Of a DNA stretch of 64,000 nt, positions 33,651 through 45,684 are shown one piece after another. The number at the start of each line of letters is the position of its first letter. The stretch's first letter is position 1. Under the pieces are notes generated by a model, which had not been told where the DNA came from, did no database searches, and saw only the letters and a program-made list of their open reading frames with translations. The position numbers and the translations under genes were made by a program. Source of the DNA: Naumovozyma dairenensis CBS 421 (Eukaryota > Ascomycota > Saccharomycetes > Saccharomycetales > Saccharomycetaceae); contig NC_016487.1 in NCBI RefSeq assembly GCF_000227115.2, forward strand, positions 682,001 to 746,000, given 5' to 3'.

Positions 33651-36600
33651 TGTTTGTCTTATCGATCTTTGAGGTTTTGTAGAAGTAGGTTAGAGTATAT
33701 ATTGAATAAAATGAACAAGATTCACGAAATACAAAAATAATAAAAATATGTATACTAAAGATGTCTAACATATTAATTTATCAGTAAGACTACAAACTGT
33801 TTTACTACTAAATCGCATACCATTATGCTATACTACTTACTTACGTAGTGAAAAAAATTACGTAGGGGCCACAACGTAACTTAACGGCATCGCAACTATT
33901 TTTTTTTTCTGGAAAATTTTTTCAAATTTTTCAATTTATTTTTTTTTTTTTTTTTTTCGTTTTTCACTTTTCACGTGACAAGAAAAACGATAGAAATTGT
34001 TACCCTGTATAAAATACCGTTACCGAGTTAATAATACTGTGGTCACATGTTTCGAAGGCAAGATAGTCATATATGGAATTATAAAGTTTCTTTAGAATAG
34101 GAAAAAAAAAAAGACAATTGAAGTAAAGAATAGTACTGTTTGAACCCCATCTTCGTAGTGCATGGCAGTAACGAATTTGCCTCTTCTGGATTCTTGAATG
34201 TATGTAATATTGATATGTCAAAAGGATTGACGTAAGGAATCAATCAAATGTCGATATCTTGTTGAGTGGATTTAAGAAGTTATCGTCACTATTTAGAGCT
34301 TGTCAATTTTATTTTGTTTTTCATTTGAATAGTTGCTTTACTATTTGATACATATATAGAAAATTCTCGGAAAGGGAGTGACACATTACTGCTCCCATAA
34401 ATACGTACATACATACATACGTAGTTTATATTTTCTACACAATGGAGCCGTGTTTTTTAGTGATTCACATATGTGATGTCTGAGTATATGATGAAATTTT
34501 TTGTAGACTTTGCAGGACATGCAACCCTAAAATACCTGAAATGTAGGGGTGCTTTATTGATGTACCGTACATATAGAGAAGACGCAGATTGCCAAGTGGT
34601 ATGGATTGTGGTCAATGCACAGTTCTTCATCTCTCCAGTTCCTCATCTGTCCAACGAGCATCATCTTCATCAACCGAAAATACTCAGGTTTCTTCTAGTC
34701 TAAAGTCGACCAAAGCATCTTTCAGTGATCATGAAACAAGCTCGAGATGCAAAAACTGAATTTCAAAATATAGTTTCCACAACCCATTGGGAATACGTTA
34801 CTAGGGCCCATTCAACACCAATCACACTTTATGCTAAAGTAGTAACATATTTTGTTGCCGTAAACCAAACGGAGGCAATGTCGAGTAGTTAACATGATGT
34901 AATTAACTTTATATATAACTATTCTTTACGGGGTAAAAATATGTGTATAATTAATAATATCTTCTTAAAAGATACTCCAAAATATTACATTATTGTTTCA
35001 CATAGCTTATATTTCCCAACTCTCCTTCTTGGTATCAAGCTTTCGATGTACGAGAGATGTTTAGAGGTAATAATTCGTGTTGAAGTTTGAAAGGGGAAAT
35101 CCTCAACTCATTACATGTTGGTTCTTTTGTAGCATTGAGTTCTGTTTTTGTATAGTTGTATGGTATCATCTTCTACCTATGGACACATTTTTTATCAAGA
35201 AAACGAGCCTGCGACACTTCAAGAACGAAAACTGGTAGATGAACACCTGTAATTTTACATACACGAAATACGATGAACCACTTGCGACTGTATTACAGGC
35301 TTGGTTCACAAAAACCCGTATGTCATCCCCCGAGAGTAGCTGTTCGTTTTTCAAACAATACATACCTGTCCCTCTTGGCATAGTCTTTTGATGGAGCATG
35401 GTTTTTTTTCTACTGCAAGGTAAACGATAAGCAAAAGCAAAAGTAACAATTAATAGATATTTCAATGTGACATTAAGTACCCTTTATTAACAATTTGAAT
35501 TTTTTTGCCAGCCACTTATTTGTTACGTAGATTTCGGTGGGTCCGCCCATAGCTAATAGCATAGTCAATGATAGATCTATAGGAAGGCTTGATGTTATGC
35601 TGAGCACTGTACATGTGTGAGTGAATCGATATGTGTAGCTTGGATCAACCCATTTTCAATTGAATTGCAGTGTGGAATATATACATGGACAATGTTATAA
35701 GATAGAAGATTAGAAGGACTCTCCTTTAATACATAAATACATAACAACAGATACAAAAACGAACAGAGAGACCCGAGCGGCTCTAGAGTCACATCAGCAC
35801 ACTTGCTCTTAAGTGAAGTTAGTTGTTAAATGAAGCTCGACGATAACGTACTGTTACCTGCACATTGCCCCGGCTAGCGTAACATAACAATCCAGGTGAC
35901 TCGACAGGTGCGTTTATACAGTAATCTATAGGTTTAGCGGCCATTCTATTAGGTATGGGGTGAATCTAGAGAAATGCACCTAATAATTGACACGAAAGCT
36001 TGGTTCTACGATATACTCTCTTTATTATTCAGTTACTCTAGTTATTTTAAGAGGAACTTTTTTTTTGACAATGGTATATTGATTCAGTACAACATATCTA
36101 CTATTGTAAAAGACCTAACATGGTTTATTTTTCGAGAGATAGGATTATTGTAGCTGGTTTAGATGTCTAAACCTCTAGATGTGACGTAGTATTAGAACCC
36201 ATTTCGGATCCTACCTGAGTGTTACTAAGGTGATCTTGATGATAGTCTTGTTATTCATGGTGTTCTGTTTATTGATTACTTAGATGTCACTTAATTATGT
36301 ATCCTGTTGATGGACTATAGGCATTCACGTATTACTGGAGAGCTTTCCCTAATCTGCTATTTCATTACCTTGTGATTTCTTTGCACTTCATTTTAAAATA
36401 CCCTTAACTTGTACTCATAAGTTATCATGTCCAAAAACAGATATTTTTATAGATTCTGAAAAGTCACCATTTTTCGGCACCCCAGTCACAACGCATATGT
36501 AGCCTTCCTTCGTCACCATTTATTTAGGTAGCATAATGGATCAATAAGATGTTGCATAAAACATGAAATATGTTTAAAGTTTGTGGTCTTGCGTGGGTAT

Positions 36601-36836
36601 AAGTACTACTGTACTTTTCTTGTCCTTCCCAACCAGAGGATGAATATATATCCAGAATATTTTTAATTGCGCGCTTAACTAATAATCACCTTGGCAGAAA
36701 ATTCATATATCTCAAGTAGTACGCACAAATTATCTTCATTAAGTAATGTCTTCATAACATAATCCTCTATTGCTTCCGATATGTTCTAACAATCCCAGAT
36801 CCCTTTTCTTTTACTTTGATTTCAAGTTATATTGTT
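33651..36836. other. Long gene-poor region between ARB1 and VPS71
   Basis: 3.2 kb. The left end is the ARB1 promoter, with a PAC-like GGCATCGC (33886-33893), an exact RRPE match AAATTTTTCA (33924-33933), a long T tract and a CACGTG near 33972. The rest has no convincing gene. A minus-strand open frame at 35166-35465 (99 codons, hydrophobic start MKYLLIVTFAFAY) could be a small secreted protein or a remnant, but I recognise nothing in it. Confidence 0.5.
33886..33933 (-). promoter_or_regulatory. PAC-like and RRPE elements upstream of ARB1
   Basis: GGCATCGC at 33886-33893 differs by one base from the PAC element CTCATCGC core, and AAATTTTTCA at 33924-33933 is an exact reverse RRPE. They lie 235-285 bases upstream of the ARB1 start. 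These two motifs mark the yeast ribosome-biogenesis regulon, which fits ARB1. Confidence 0.55.
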
Positions 36837-37643
36837 TCATCTATGGATACATCTTGTTTCATTATGTAATCTGTAACATCTTAAGGAACAAATTTTATTT
36901 GAACATTTAACGCAACTGGAAATACTGTTATATCCGCCACAAATGGAACAAATGGTAATCAATGGTAAAACTTTAAAATATTTCTTATTATAAACATTGT
37001 TTAAAATGATACTCCTATCTACTTGGTTTAATGTATCCAAATAAGTATTTAATGGTCTCTTTGAGGTCAATGTTTTCTTCAAAGCAACTAATCTATGAGT
37101 ATTTTTCCTTTTAGGTTTCGGTAATCTTGTAGATCTATAATTTAAATGGAAATTCTTGGGTAGTTCGAACTTATTTTTATTTGTCCTTGATAACGATCCA
37201 TTGGTAGTTGTATTCTGTATGGTAGTGGAATTAGATCCAATATTATCTTTATTAATCCCTGTTATACTACTTAATAATGTTGGAATTTCGAATAAATCTT
37301 TTACATTTTCAGTATCTAATTCCATGAATCTTCTTTTGGATTGAATAATTTCCTGTTGTGTGAATTTATTTAACATATCTTTGTTAAGTTTATCATTACT
37401 ATTACTATTACTATTATCGTTTGTTGAATGGTTATCATCTGGATTCTTTGTATATAATTTGGATTCCATATCAGCTAATGAATAGTTGACTCTTTTCATT
37501 GATCTGGAACTACCACCGCTTGATAATGATGATTTTCGTTTCGAATTGACACGAGATGATCTGGATTGTGGATCTGCTGACGTGAAATAAACATTTGGAT
37601 TATAAGTTTTTTTATCGATTTCTTCCACTAAAGATTTCACCAT
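36837..37643 (-). CDS. VPS71: SWR1 complex subunit Vps71/Swc6 (HIT zinc finger)
   Basis: Subunit of the SWR1 remodeller that deposits H2A.Z. The 268-residue product starts MVKSLVEEIDKKTYNPNVYFTS, matching S. cerevisiae Vps71. A middle block (RVNYSLADMESKLYTKNP) and the basic LPKPKRKNTHRLVALKKTL segment (about 174-192) are also family sequence. The C-terminal HIT zinc finger starts near 232, with cysteine pairs CSIC, CVKC and CSLRC and the final LHNETRC. In S. cerevisiae this gene is YML041C on another chromosome, so its position between ARB1 and COG1 is not conserved. Confidence 0.94.
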   Translation of the reverse strand: MVKSLVEEIDKKTYNPNVYFTSADPQSRSSRVNSKRKSSLSSGGSSRSMKRVNYSLADMESKLYTKNPDDNHSTNDNSNSNSNDKLNKDMLNKFTQQEIIQSKRRFMELDTENVKDLFEIPTLLSSITGINKDNIGSNSTTIQNTTTNGSLSRTNKNKFELPKNFHLNYRSTRLPKPKRKNTHRLVALKKTLTSKRPLNTYLDTLNQVDRSIILNNVYNKKYFKVLPLITICSICGGYNSISSCVKCSNKICSLRCYRLHNETRCIHR

Positions 37644-39360
37644 TTTTTGTAGAATTTGTTAAAGTGTCACTAAGAGTTATTCAACTAATTACTTACATAG
37701 CTGAGAAGTGTCTAAAACACTGAAACCAATGCTAAGGGACCTTTATGACAGAAAGGTCTAACTGGATTCATAAATTTCCACCAGTTTGACATAAGTTCAA
37801 ATCTAATTTTCATGTAGTGTTCCAATTTGTTTCCAATTTGCTTTCCATCTTCAAGAATTTCTCACAGTCGATTTTGTGTCTGGAGGAAAAAACCAGATCT
37901 GCTTCCACCCACAAATGAGACCCGTACACCGCAGCAACCTTGGATTTATTTTTGTGGATTTATTTTTTTCCGATTTTCATTTTTTTTTGACTTTCAATTT
38001 CATTTTTTCATTTTCAAAATGTCAAATCTGACCTACTTCATTTCCGCGTCACGTGCATTCTATTCATTAAGCAAATAAGGGTAAGGTGCGATAAACAATG
38101 ATACTGACTTCATTGTGTCTTAAAGTAATACACAATAAGTTATTCAGAAGGCACCAAATAGTATTTTTATTATAAACAGAGACCTATATATATATACGAA
38201 CGTACTTAATTAGGTGTTTAAGTCATTGGAAGTTCTCAAGAGTGTAGATGACACACCTTAGTAAAAAGTATTATACTTTACTTAAAACTATGACCTCTTA
38301 TAGTCTATATGTTGCCACTAGTTACTGCCATCCTTTTCTCCTCCGAAAATAAATGAACATCATAATAGCTGTGTCTCTAAATATATAAGCGTTGCGTAAT
38401 GGTTAATCGATTTGAGAGAATACGTTCTTATAGGTAATGACAATATCGTATAGACACACTTTTTTCTTCCAGGGTTTGCGAAAAGAAAAACATAGTATTA
38501 TATTTTTGATGGTGGAAAACTGTCTCAGGTCCATGTTTCGAGACTTTGGCACTAACCGTTTCTAATTCGTTTCTAGTGGAAAGTTACCCTCCAACAAATA
38601 AAACTTTCTGTATGTAGATTACGTAGGGTTCATTGGGCTGGTCTGATCTACGGTAGATCATCATCGTCTTCTGGAAATTCGGACTATTCACTGAGTTTTC
38701 TTCCTTGCTTCCTTCTGCTATGGCAACGTTAACAGTAACGTTACGTAGGTATAGGCCCTTTAGCTGTACGCACTGTGGAGGCACTTCATGAGAAAGTGAC
38801 TGTGCGCAGATCTCATTTCCTGTGCCGTAAATCCTTCTCCATAAAATTAAATAAAGCAAAAGGTACATACGCGAAGGTATGAAGAAAACTGGGTTATTCT
38901 TAAACGCTACGTATAAATGACCACGTTGATCCTTGGAACCACTCACGAGATGCCAAGCCCTGTAAGTTTTATTTTGGCGTATTTACCTGGAATGCACCAC
39001 CTACTTACAATTGACCATGCCTCGTGAGGGAATTCCTTCGCATCTTTTAGCCGATATTTTGCTATGTATATTTTCTATATATATCGTTCTAGAAGGGTAA
39101 AAGAAACATCGTATCCATGGCATTTATATTGTCCTCTTATGCAACGTAGAGACATCGTTTGACGGGGAATTACGGGGGATACGAAATCAAAGTTATGAAC
39201 TCTATTCAATCTTGAGATTTTTCAGATCGACTATATATAATAGAGCTGAAACTCCTTTTTAATATGTTTAGTCTCTTCCTGTTTCCCAAATCTTGAATAA
39301 TACAATACTACAAACCAAAGAAAAAGAATAATAATTTTTAATCAAATAAAAAAATTTAAA
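37644..39360. other. Intergenic, VPS71 promoter and TIP1-like gene promoter
   Basis: 1.7 kb. A TCACGTGC lies near 38046. A TCGTATA sterol-response-type core is at 38446-38452, and a TATA box (TATATATAA) at 39232-39240, 121 bases before the next start. A 120-codon minus-strand open frame at 38584-38946 has no features I recognise and is not called as a gene. Confidence 0.5.
39232..39240 (+). promoter_or_regulatory. TATA box of the TIP1-like gene
   Basis: TATATATAA 121 bases upstream of the ATG, followed by an A-rich leader. This is typical of strongly regulated yeast cell-wall genes. Confidence 0.6.
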
Positions 39361-39726
39361 ATGAACGCTAAAATTGTCACTCTATTAGCTGCCACATTAG
39401 CTTCCGCTTCTGCTGTTTCTGCTGAAGAAAGTCCATCAACTTCCGATCTTATGGAATTAAACATCTTATTAAACGATGTCAGTTCTAATTTGAAAGACTA
39501 TTTAACTTTAGCTATAACTCCAGGCTCTGTTTTCTCTAAAGATAACATGCCAGCTGGTTTAATTGACCTTGGTGTTGCCTTGGCTAATGCTACCGATGAT
39601 TCTTACACTTCTTTGTATAAGAATGTCGATTTCAAAGCTGTTGATACTTTGGTCACCAAATTACCATGGTATTCTTCAAGAATTGAACCTACTTTAAGTT
39701 CAATTTTATCATTGCTTGAAAGTTAG
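39361..39726 (+). CDS. Short secreted SRP1/TIP1 (seripauperin-type) protein
   Basis: The 121-residue product begins with a signal peptide (MNAKIVTLLAATLASASAVSA, cleavage probably before EESPS). The rest is one SRP1/TIP1 domain: a helical start (LMELNILLNDVSSNLKDYL), then TDDSYTSLYKNVDFKAV and the family signature KLPWYSSRIEPTLSSIL. The sequence resembles the Tip1/Tir N-domain more than the Pau proteins, but it stops right after the domain, with no Ser/Thr-rich stalk and no GPI signal. In length it is Pau-like. The role of this family is not settled; members respond to cold, anaerobiosis and wine stress. S. cerevisiae has no such gene at the matching position. Confidence 0.85.
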   Translation: MNAKIVTLLAATLASASAVSAEESPSTSDLMELNILLNDVSSNLKDYLTLAITPGSVFSKDNMPAGLIDLGVALANATDDSYTSLYKNVDFKAVDTLVTKLPWYSSRIEPTLSSILSLLES

Positions 39727-41242
39727 AGGGGAGTATGGCAAAAAAAAAATAATTGAAGAAATGAATTGAATGTTAAAAAAATATTATTACAGTAATAATT
39801 CTCTTTATATATTTATATAAAAAAATCAACTATATACTGAAAGGTATTTTTTTATTTGGTTAAAAACAGACAAGATTTTATTTATATTATGGAATAAAAC
39901 TTTGTACTATAATATACACGACGGGACGGAACTGATGAAAACTAAATTAGTCAATCAATTCATATGGTATTTTTAAACATCCACAGGCTTGCTTTCCAGT
40001 TAGCCCTGAGTTTAAGAAAGAAGATTAGGAGTCCATTTGCACCTCAGCTACCTTACCTCCCTTACAGTTTTAAGCCTCTGGCCAAAATCTTGAACTTTTT
40101 GGGTTTAAATAAGTTTAAGCCCCATCCATTTTTGGTCCAAAACTGGCAAAAAACTGGGGAACAGGTGTCCCAAATTCATATTGTAGAAAATTGGAGATAA
40201 ATTCTGGGGGACTAAAAATAGTATAAAATGTAAGATATCCGTTTAGGGTTACGAAGTATTGGCGTCAGTTACAAGTGTCACACAGAAGTATGTTTTATTG
40301 TATTATTAAGTGGGTAATTATTGTCATGAAATCAGTCAAAATTGTTATGAAGTTATGAGGTTCGAAGTAATGGCTCGACCTACGTTATGAACCATACATG
40401 TTTGTAGCTGTATAACAGTTACTAATTATAACTGAATATCTTATGGTTGAATTATGTTGAATGCCATGCAAGTGTTATCTTATTATTATTAAGATTGTTT
40501 TTGCATGTCTACGATTTCGGCCGGCATGCCTACAAGAGTTTGGTATTGGGTCGGTTAAGTTGTATGGTTATGCTGAGTGTTTACTCAGGCGTTCTGGATT
40601 AGTCTCTCCTAATCAAACCTACAAGTATTTAGAGTGTCCTGCGGAGCACCTAGTCGAAAGGACTTTGGGAGCGGTGTTCATGATTACGAATTTTGTTTTA
40701 TGCATGCATGCCTTCAACGAGATATTATATGAACTTCTAGAATCTGTCGACTTACTAAGCTATTACTTTATTAACATTATCCTAAGCCACAATTGTGTTA
40801 AAGAACTAATTGTATGCCTGTGGAAAGAAGATCCTACTAACTTTTATTTCTATTTTATTTTATTATTACCAATCCAGCGAATTGCCGTGGAACAGAAAAG
40901 GGTAAAGTATTATGAGGTTTGACATTAAACGAACTTAAAAGGAAACATAGTATCCAAATTACCTATTATAGATATGTTAGAGAAAAGTAATCGCTAGTAA
41001 GAAAGGTTATTGACAAGAGAAAAAGTATTTTGGAAAGATTATAAAAGAACTGAAAGTTGAACTAGAATTAGAGGTATTTTAGTTAGTTATTTATATCTCT
41101 TTATTAGTTATTGTTCATACCATATAAAGAGAGCAACCCGAAACATCTATTCGTTAGAATCCTAAATCCTACTCTCTGCGTTTAAGAAGTTAAGATTTTG
41201 ATCTATTACCCAACCCATATTTTATAAAAAATGAAATAGTAA
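39727..41242. other. Intergenic between TIP1-like gene and tRNA-Ser
   Basis: 1.5 kb. A TTAGGGTT Tbf1-like motif lies at 40243-40250. The 153-codon frame at 40461-40922 is open but lacks any motif, signal or family likeness I can see. It may be chance or the remains of a mobile element, because the DNA beside yeast tRNA genes is a common landing site. No long terminal repeat was identified. Confidence 0.45.
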
Positions 41243-41324
41243 GGCAACTTGGCCGAGTGGTTAAGGCGAAAGATTAGAAATCTTTTGGGCTTTGCCCGCG
41301 CAGGTTCGAGTCCTGCAGTTGTCG
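41243..41324 (+). tRNA. tRNA-Ser (anticodon AGA)
   Basis: An 82-base gene that matches the S. cerevisiae tRNA-Ser(AGA) as far as I can recall it. A-box TGGCCGAGTGG, anticodon AGA at 41276-41278 in the loop TTAGAAA closed by AAAGA/TCTTT, a long variable arm typical of serine tRNA, and B-box GGTTCGAGTCC. The acceptor stem GGCAACT pairs with AGTTGTC, with discriminator G. There is no intron. A run of T at about 41328-41332 follows as the Pol III terminator. C11-C12-G13 is kept, the site acetylated with the help of Tan1, whose gene is also in this window. Confidence 0.98.
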
Positions 41325-41480
41325 TTATGTTTTTCAACTTTAATTTTTTTTGTTTGCTGAATATAGTGAAAATGTACATAAAATTTAAGTAACTCTTGAA
41401 CAATTTCACTCAAAACTATTATCTTTTACTCGATATTTACTAGTGTTCATATCTAGAAGAGCGAGCAAGACGCTATAAAC

Positions 41481-43163
41481 ATGAATGATTTGGAACCAAT
41501 TGATACTCATTTACAACTTAGTTCAGAAGGTGACGTGAGAAAGTTGTTCGAAAATTATCATATTCAACAAATTAAAGATTTCAATATTTCATTTAACAAC
41601 CGTGTTCATAAAGTTAATGTCGAATTTAATAATGAATTGAATGTTAAATATAAAGATATATTATCTGTAACAAATGAAGTGAATACATTATTTCAAAAAC
41701 TGAAATCTATTGACTCCAATTTCAAAGAACTTTGCTTTAATGATAACCTTTATCAATTAAGGAAAATTCCAGATCTATCATCAATAGACGATGGATCATC
41801 AACAATATCATCAAATAAGAACCGTGGCGGTATGAATATTGAAAGTGATAAACAGTTCATAAACTCACAATTATTATTAAAAATATCAAATTGGTCCCTA
41901 TCAATATCGAATTTCATGACTAGATTCCCAGTATCTTCTAACCCTACAATTTTATTCAATGATATGATTACAAATTTCAATATCTTGCGAGATACATGTG
42001 ATCTTTCTACACAATCATATGATACTATTATATCGTGTAAATGTAAGGAGTTTCAAAACTTCCTAATTGATTCGATCAACTCATCAAAAATTGATTTCCC
42101 TTTAATTGAATGGATTAAATTGTATAATTTATTTTTTAACATCTTACCAGACAGATCACACAGTAAAAAACAAGGATGCGAGCATCAACCGCATTCAAAT
42201 AATCTCCAAAGATGGTGGGACCATGATAAAGTAAACCAATTGGAATCATTAATTTTTAATTCAATCTTTCAATATGATATCGATACATTATTACAACTAT
42301 CACCATCGCCAAGTACGACTATAGATGATGGATATGAGGGAAACAATGATAATTTACTGATTTCCAGTTTTATTAAAATGGAAAAATTTGAGAAAAGGTT
42401 AATTGGAAAGACAATAGATGACATCAAAAAATGTATAGAAAATATCAAAGATTCAACAGAAAATGAACATGCACAAGGAGGCAAAGATAATGCAAACTTA
42501 GATAGTTCCACAGATGAAAATATTAACATAATTATTAAACAATCAAAATTATTATCAATGGGGTTGATTAATGATCAAAGGATAAAGTTATTTGAAAATT
42601 CAAAACCAATTATTACAATGATTAAAAATTTGAAAACATACAATTGTGATTCGGCAATCATTAAAAAACTCAAGGATGAATTTACCCAATTACTTCAAGA
42701 TTCCATTCCATCGATTAAATCTGTTGAGAATATTATATCAGAAGAAGTTCATGACCAAGAAATGGAAGAAAAGCAAGAAAGTATCGGACTAAAGAAAAAT
42801 CAAACCTCAGAATTTGAACAACAAAGTATAATCACAAATGCTGATAAACCAGAAGCAGAAGTTGAATCGAAAGCATTGCCAGAAATCACCAAAGAGTTTC
42901 AAACCCATCAAACGGAACTGAAGACAGCGGAGGGGAAAGAACCTGACGTTGTTGTGGAAGACGAAGAAGATTCTGAGAGATATCCTGATGATATTGTTCA
43001 AGATGTTACAGAAGAAAATAGCGGTGATAAGCAAGACATAGTTGAAAGTATCCTCCCTTCCTTTGACAGCGAAAATATTGTTCTAAAACTTGTGTCTAAT
43101 TATAATGATATAAATTTCAAAAAGTTCTTGGAATCTCAACTTAAAGAATTATCCACTATATAA
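41481..43163 (+). CDS. COG1: Conserved oligomeric Golgi complex subunit Cog1
   Basis: COG tethers retrograde vesicles at the Golgi. The N-terminus carries the Vps51/Cog1-type helix (DVRKLFENYHIQQIKDFNISFNNRV, about residues 18-42, followed by YKDILSVTNEVNTLFQKLKS). The middle is helical with few motifs. The region at about 415-525 is Glu-rich and disordered, and the protein ends in a short helical tail (FKKFLESQLKELS). It has 560 residues against 417 in S. cerevisiae Cog1. The call rests on the N-terminal helix and on synteny with SDT1 and VRG4 (YGL223C-YGL224C-YGL225W). It begins 156 bases after the tRNA gene. Confidence 0.8.
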   Translation: MNDLEPIDTHLQLSSEGDVRKLFENYHIQQIKDFNISFNNRVHKVNVEFNNELNVKYKDILSVTNEVNTLFQKLKSIDSNFKELCFNDNLYQLRKIPDLSSIDDGSSTISSNKNRGGMNIESDKQFINSQLLLKISNWSLSISNFMTRFPVSSNPTILFNDMITNFNILRDTCDLSTQSYDTIISCKCKEFQNFLIDSINSSKIDFPLIEWIKLYNLFFNILPDRSHSKKQGCEHQPHSNNLQRWWDHDKVNQLESLIFNSIFQYDIDTLLQLSPSPSTTIDDGYEGNNDNLLISSFIKMEKFEKRLIGKTIDDIKKCIENIKDSTENEHAQGGKDNANLDSSTDENINIIIKQSKLLSMGLINDQRIKLFENSKPIITMIKNLKTYNCDSAIIKKLKDEFTQLLQDSIPSIKSVENIISEEVHDQEMEEKQESIGLKKNQTSEFEQQSIITNADKPEAEVESKALPEITKEFQTHQTELKTAEGKEPDVVVEDEEDSERYPDDIVQDVTEENSGDKQDIVESILPSFDSENIVLKLVSNYNDINFKKFLESQLKELSTI

Positions 43164-44311
<1,148 letters not shown>

Positions 44312-44682
44312 TCAGGGATACACAGGCATATACTTATAGACAGATATCAATACATATATATATATATATACATATATCTATGTGTAGACGTAATTCACAT
44401 ACAATCAACTATAAACAGTAACGATATAGTTTTGCATTAAAGTATATACACTTATTTAGAGGAAAATATGGGAAAACACGATTGGAATCAGCAACATTCT
44501 ATCTAACCTGAAATTTTTAAATTCTTAGTTGTTATTGTTGATTTCTTTCTCTACCTCTCAAAGTTTAAAATAATATAAGAAATAAAATACAGGAATATGT
44601 GGGAACAAAAAAGGAATGAAAATTCTCTAAACATCATTTATCATAAAAAAAATTTTCAACTTCAGCTTTAATTTCAATATAT
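44312..44682. other. Convergent spacer between SDT1 and VRG4
   Basis: 371 AT-rich bases with TA repeats near 44355-44375. No gene is seen. Confidence 0.6.
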
Positions 44683-45684
44683 TTATTTAGTATGGTTTTG
44701 TTGTTTCTTTTGCTTAGCAACGGCATAAACAATACCAGATAAGAAACCTATAAAGATGGATAAAATGGATAAGAAGTTTCTTGGGGCATCAAAGAAGATT
44801 AAACCAGATAAAGCGATTGGTAATTTGTTTAAAGCACCGACCATTGAATATGTAGTGGAAGAAGTGACACGAACACACCAACCTGAACAATAAGAAATCC
44901 CAACAGATGCCATACCTGAAATGATCATAGCGGTTAATGAATCGCCCGATAAATTAGTAGCCAAATTAGCTGACGACCAATCTTCCACGATGAAAGAGAA
45001 AATTAAAAGAATTGGTAAAGCTAATATGTTATTGTAGAACATGGTGTCGAAATCTTTGAAGTTAGTTAACTTAATTCTCTTTCTCATGATCAAGACAAAT
45101 AGTGCAGATGAAATACAATTGGTGAACATCCAAAAGTAACCTGGGTTTAATAGGGCAGATGTTTGAGACACAGTTTCTTCAGCCAAGTTTTTAGCGGCAA
45201 GGGCTTGTTGATCCCCCCATGTAGCGACAACAGAAGAAAAGACCATTAACAAGAAAGAGGATAATTCCATAGAAGTAACTGAACCACCAAAGAATAAGAC
45301 CTCACCGTATGCAATCAATATAATAGTTAAATTCTTGAAAATGGTGTAAATTGGGACAGCTAAGAATTGTAAAGCCTTGGAAGAGGTATAAATCATAAGG
45401 ACCAAAAGGACAGAAATTGGAAACCAGTTTTTAGCATCTGCCTTATTTAATGGACGGAATTTAGCATAACCTAAGGTCTTTAAGACGATAAGAGTCAATG
45501 TACAAACTAAAGATTGAACAAATAACATAACGAAATTCATGTTGAAATTTTCCAAATTGACAACGAATTTGTTTGTCACTGTCATTAAGATGGAAGAACC
45601 ACAGTATGACAAAATGGATATCGGACCAGAGTTAGCAACACCTGCCCATGGGTTATGTGGAGTTAGAGGTTTAATATCAGACAT
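44683..45684 (-). CDS. VRG4: Golgi GDP-mannose transporter Vrg4
   Basis: Nucleotide-sugar antiporter that brings GDP-mannose into the Golgi lumen for mannosylation of proteins and lipids. The 333-residue product has about ten hydrophobic segments. It carries both signature motifs: FKNLTI (about 115-120) and GALNK (283-287), the GDP-mannose-binding element. The lysine-rich C-terminus ([10 protein letters not shown]) fits the COPI retrieval tail. The length is like S. cerevisiae Vrg4 (337). Full length and synteny with SDT1 and MTC3 favour VRG4 over the shorter HVG1. Confidence 0.96.
   Translation of the reverse strand: MSDIKPLTPHNPWAGVANSGPISILSYCGSSILMTVTNKFVVNLENFNMNFVMLFVQSLVCTLTLIVLKTLGYAKFRPLNKADAKNWFPISVLLVLMIYTSSKALQFLAVPIYTIFKNLTIILIAYGEVLFFGGSVTSMELSSFLLMVFSSVVATWGDQQALAAKNLAEETVSQTSALLNPGYFWMFTNCISSALFVLIMRKRIKLTNFKDFDTMFYNNILALPILLIFSFIVEDWSSANLATNLSGDSLTAMIISGMASVGISYCSGWCVRVTSSTTYSMVGALNKLPIALSGLIFFDAPRNFLSILSIFIGFLSGIVYAVAKQKKQQNHTK

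Noticed and set aside
33972..33979. CACGTGAC, searched as a possible centromere CDEI
   Set aside because: No CDEIII-like TGTTT...CCGAA element after a suitable AT-rich stretch. CACGTG is a common promoter motif.
38584..38946. 120-codon minus-strand open frame in the TIP1-like promoter
   Set aside because: No recognisable domain, and it overlaps the expected promoter of the neighbouring gene.
40461..40922. 153-codon plus-strand open frame upstream of the tRNA gene
   Set aside because: No motif, signal peptide or family likeness, odd composition, and it lies in rearranged DNA. Not called as a gene.
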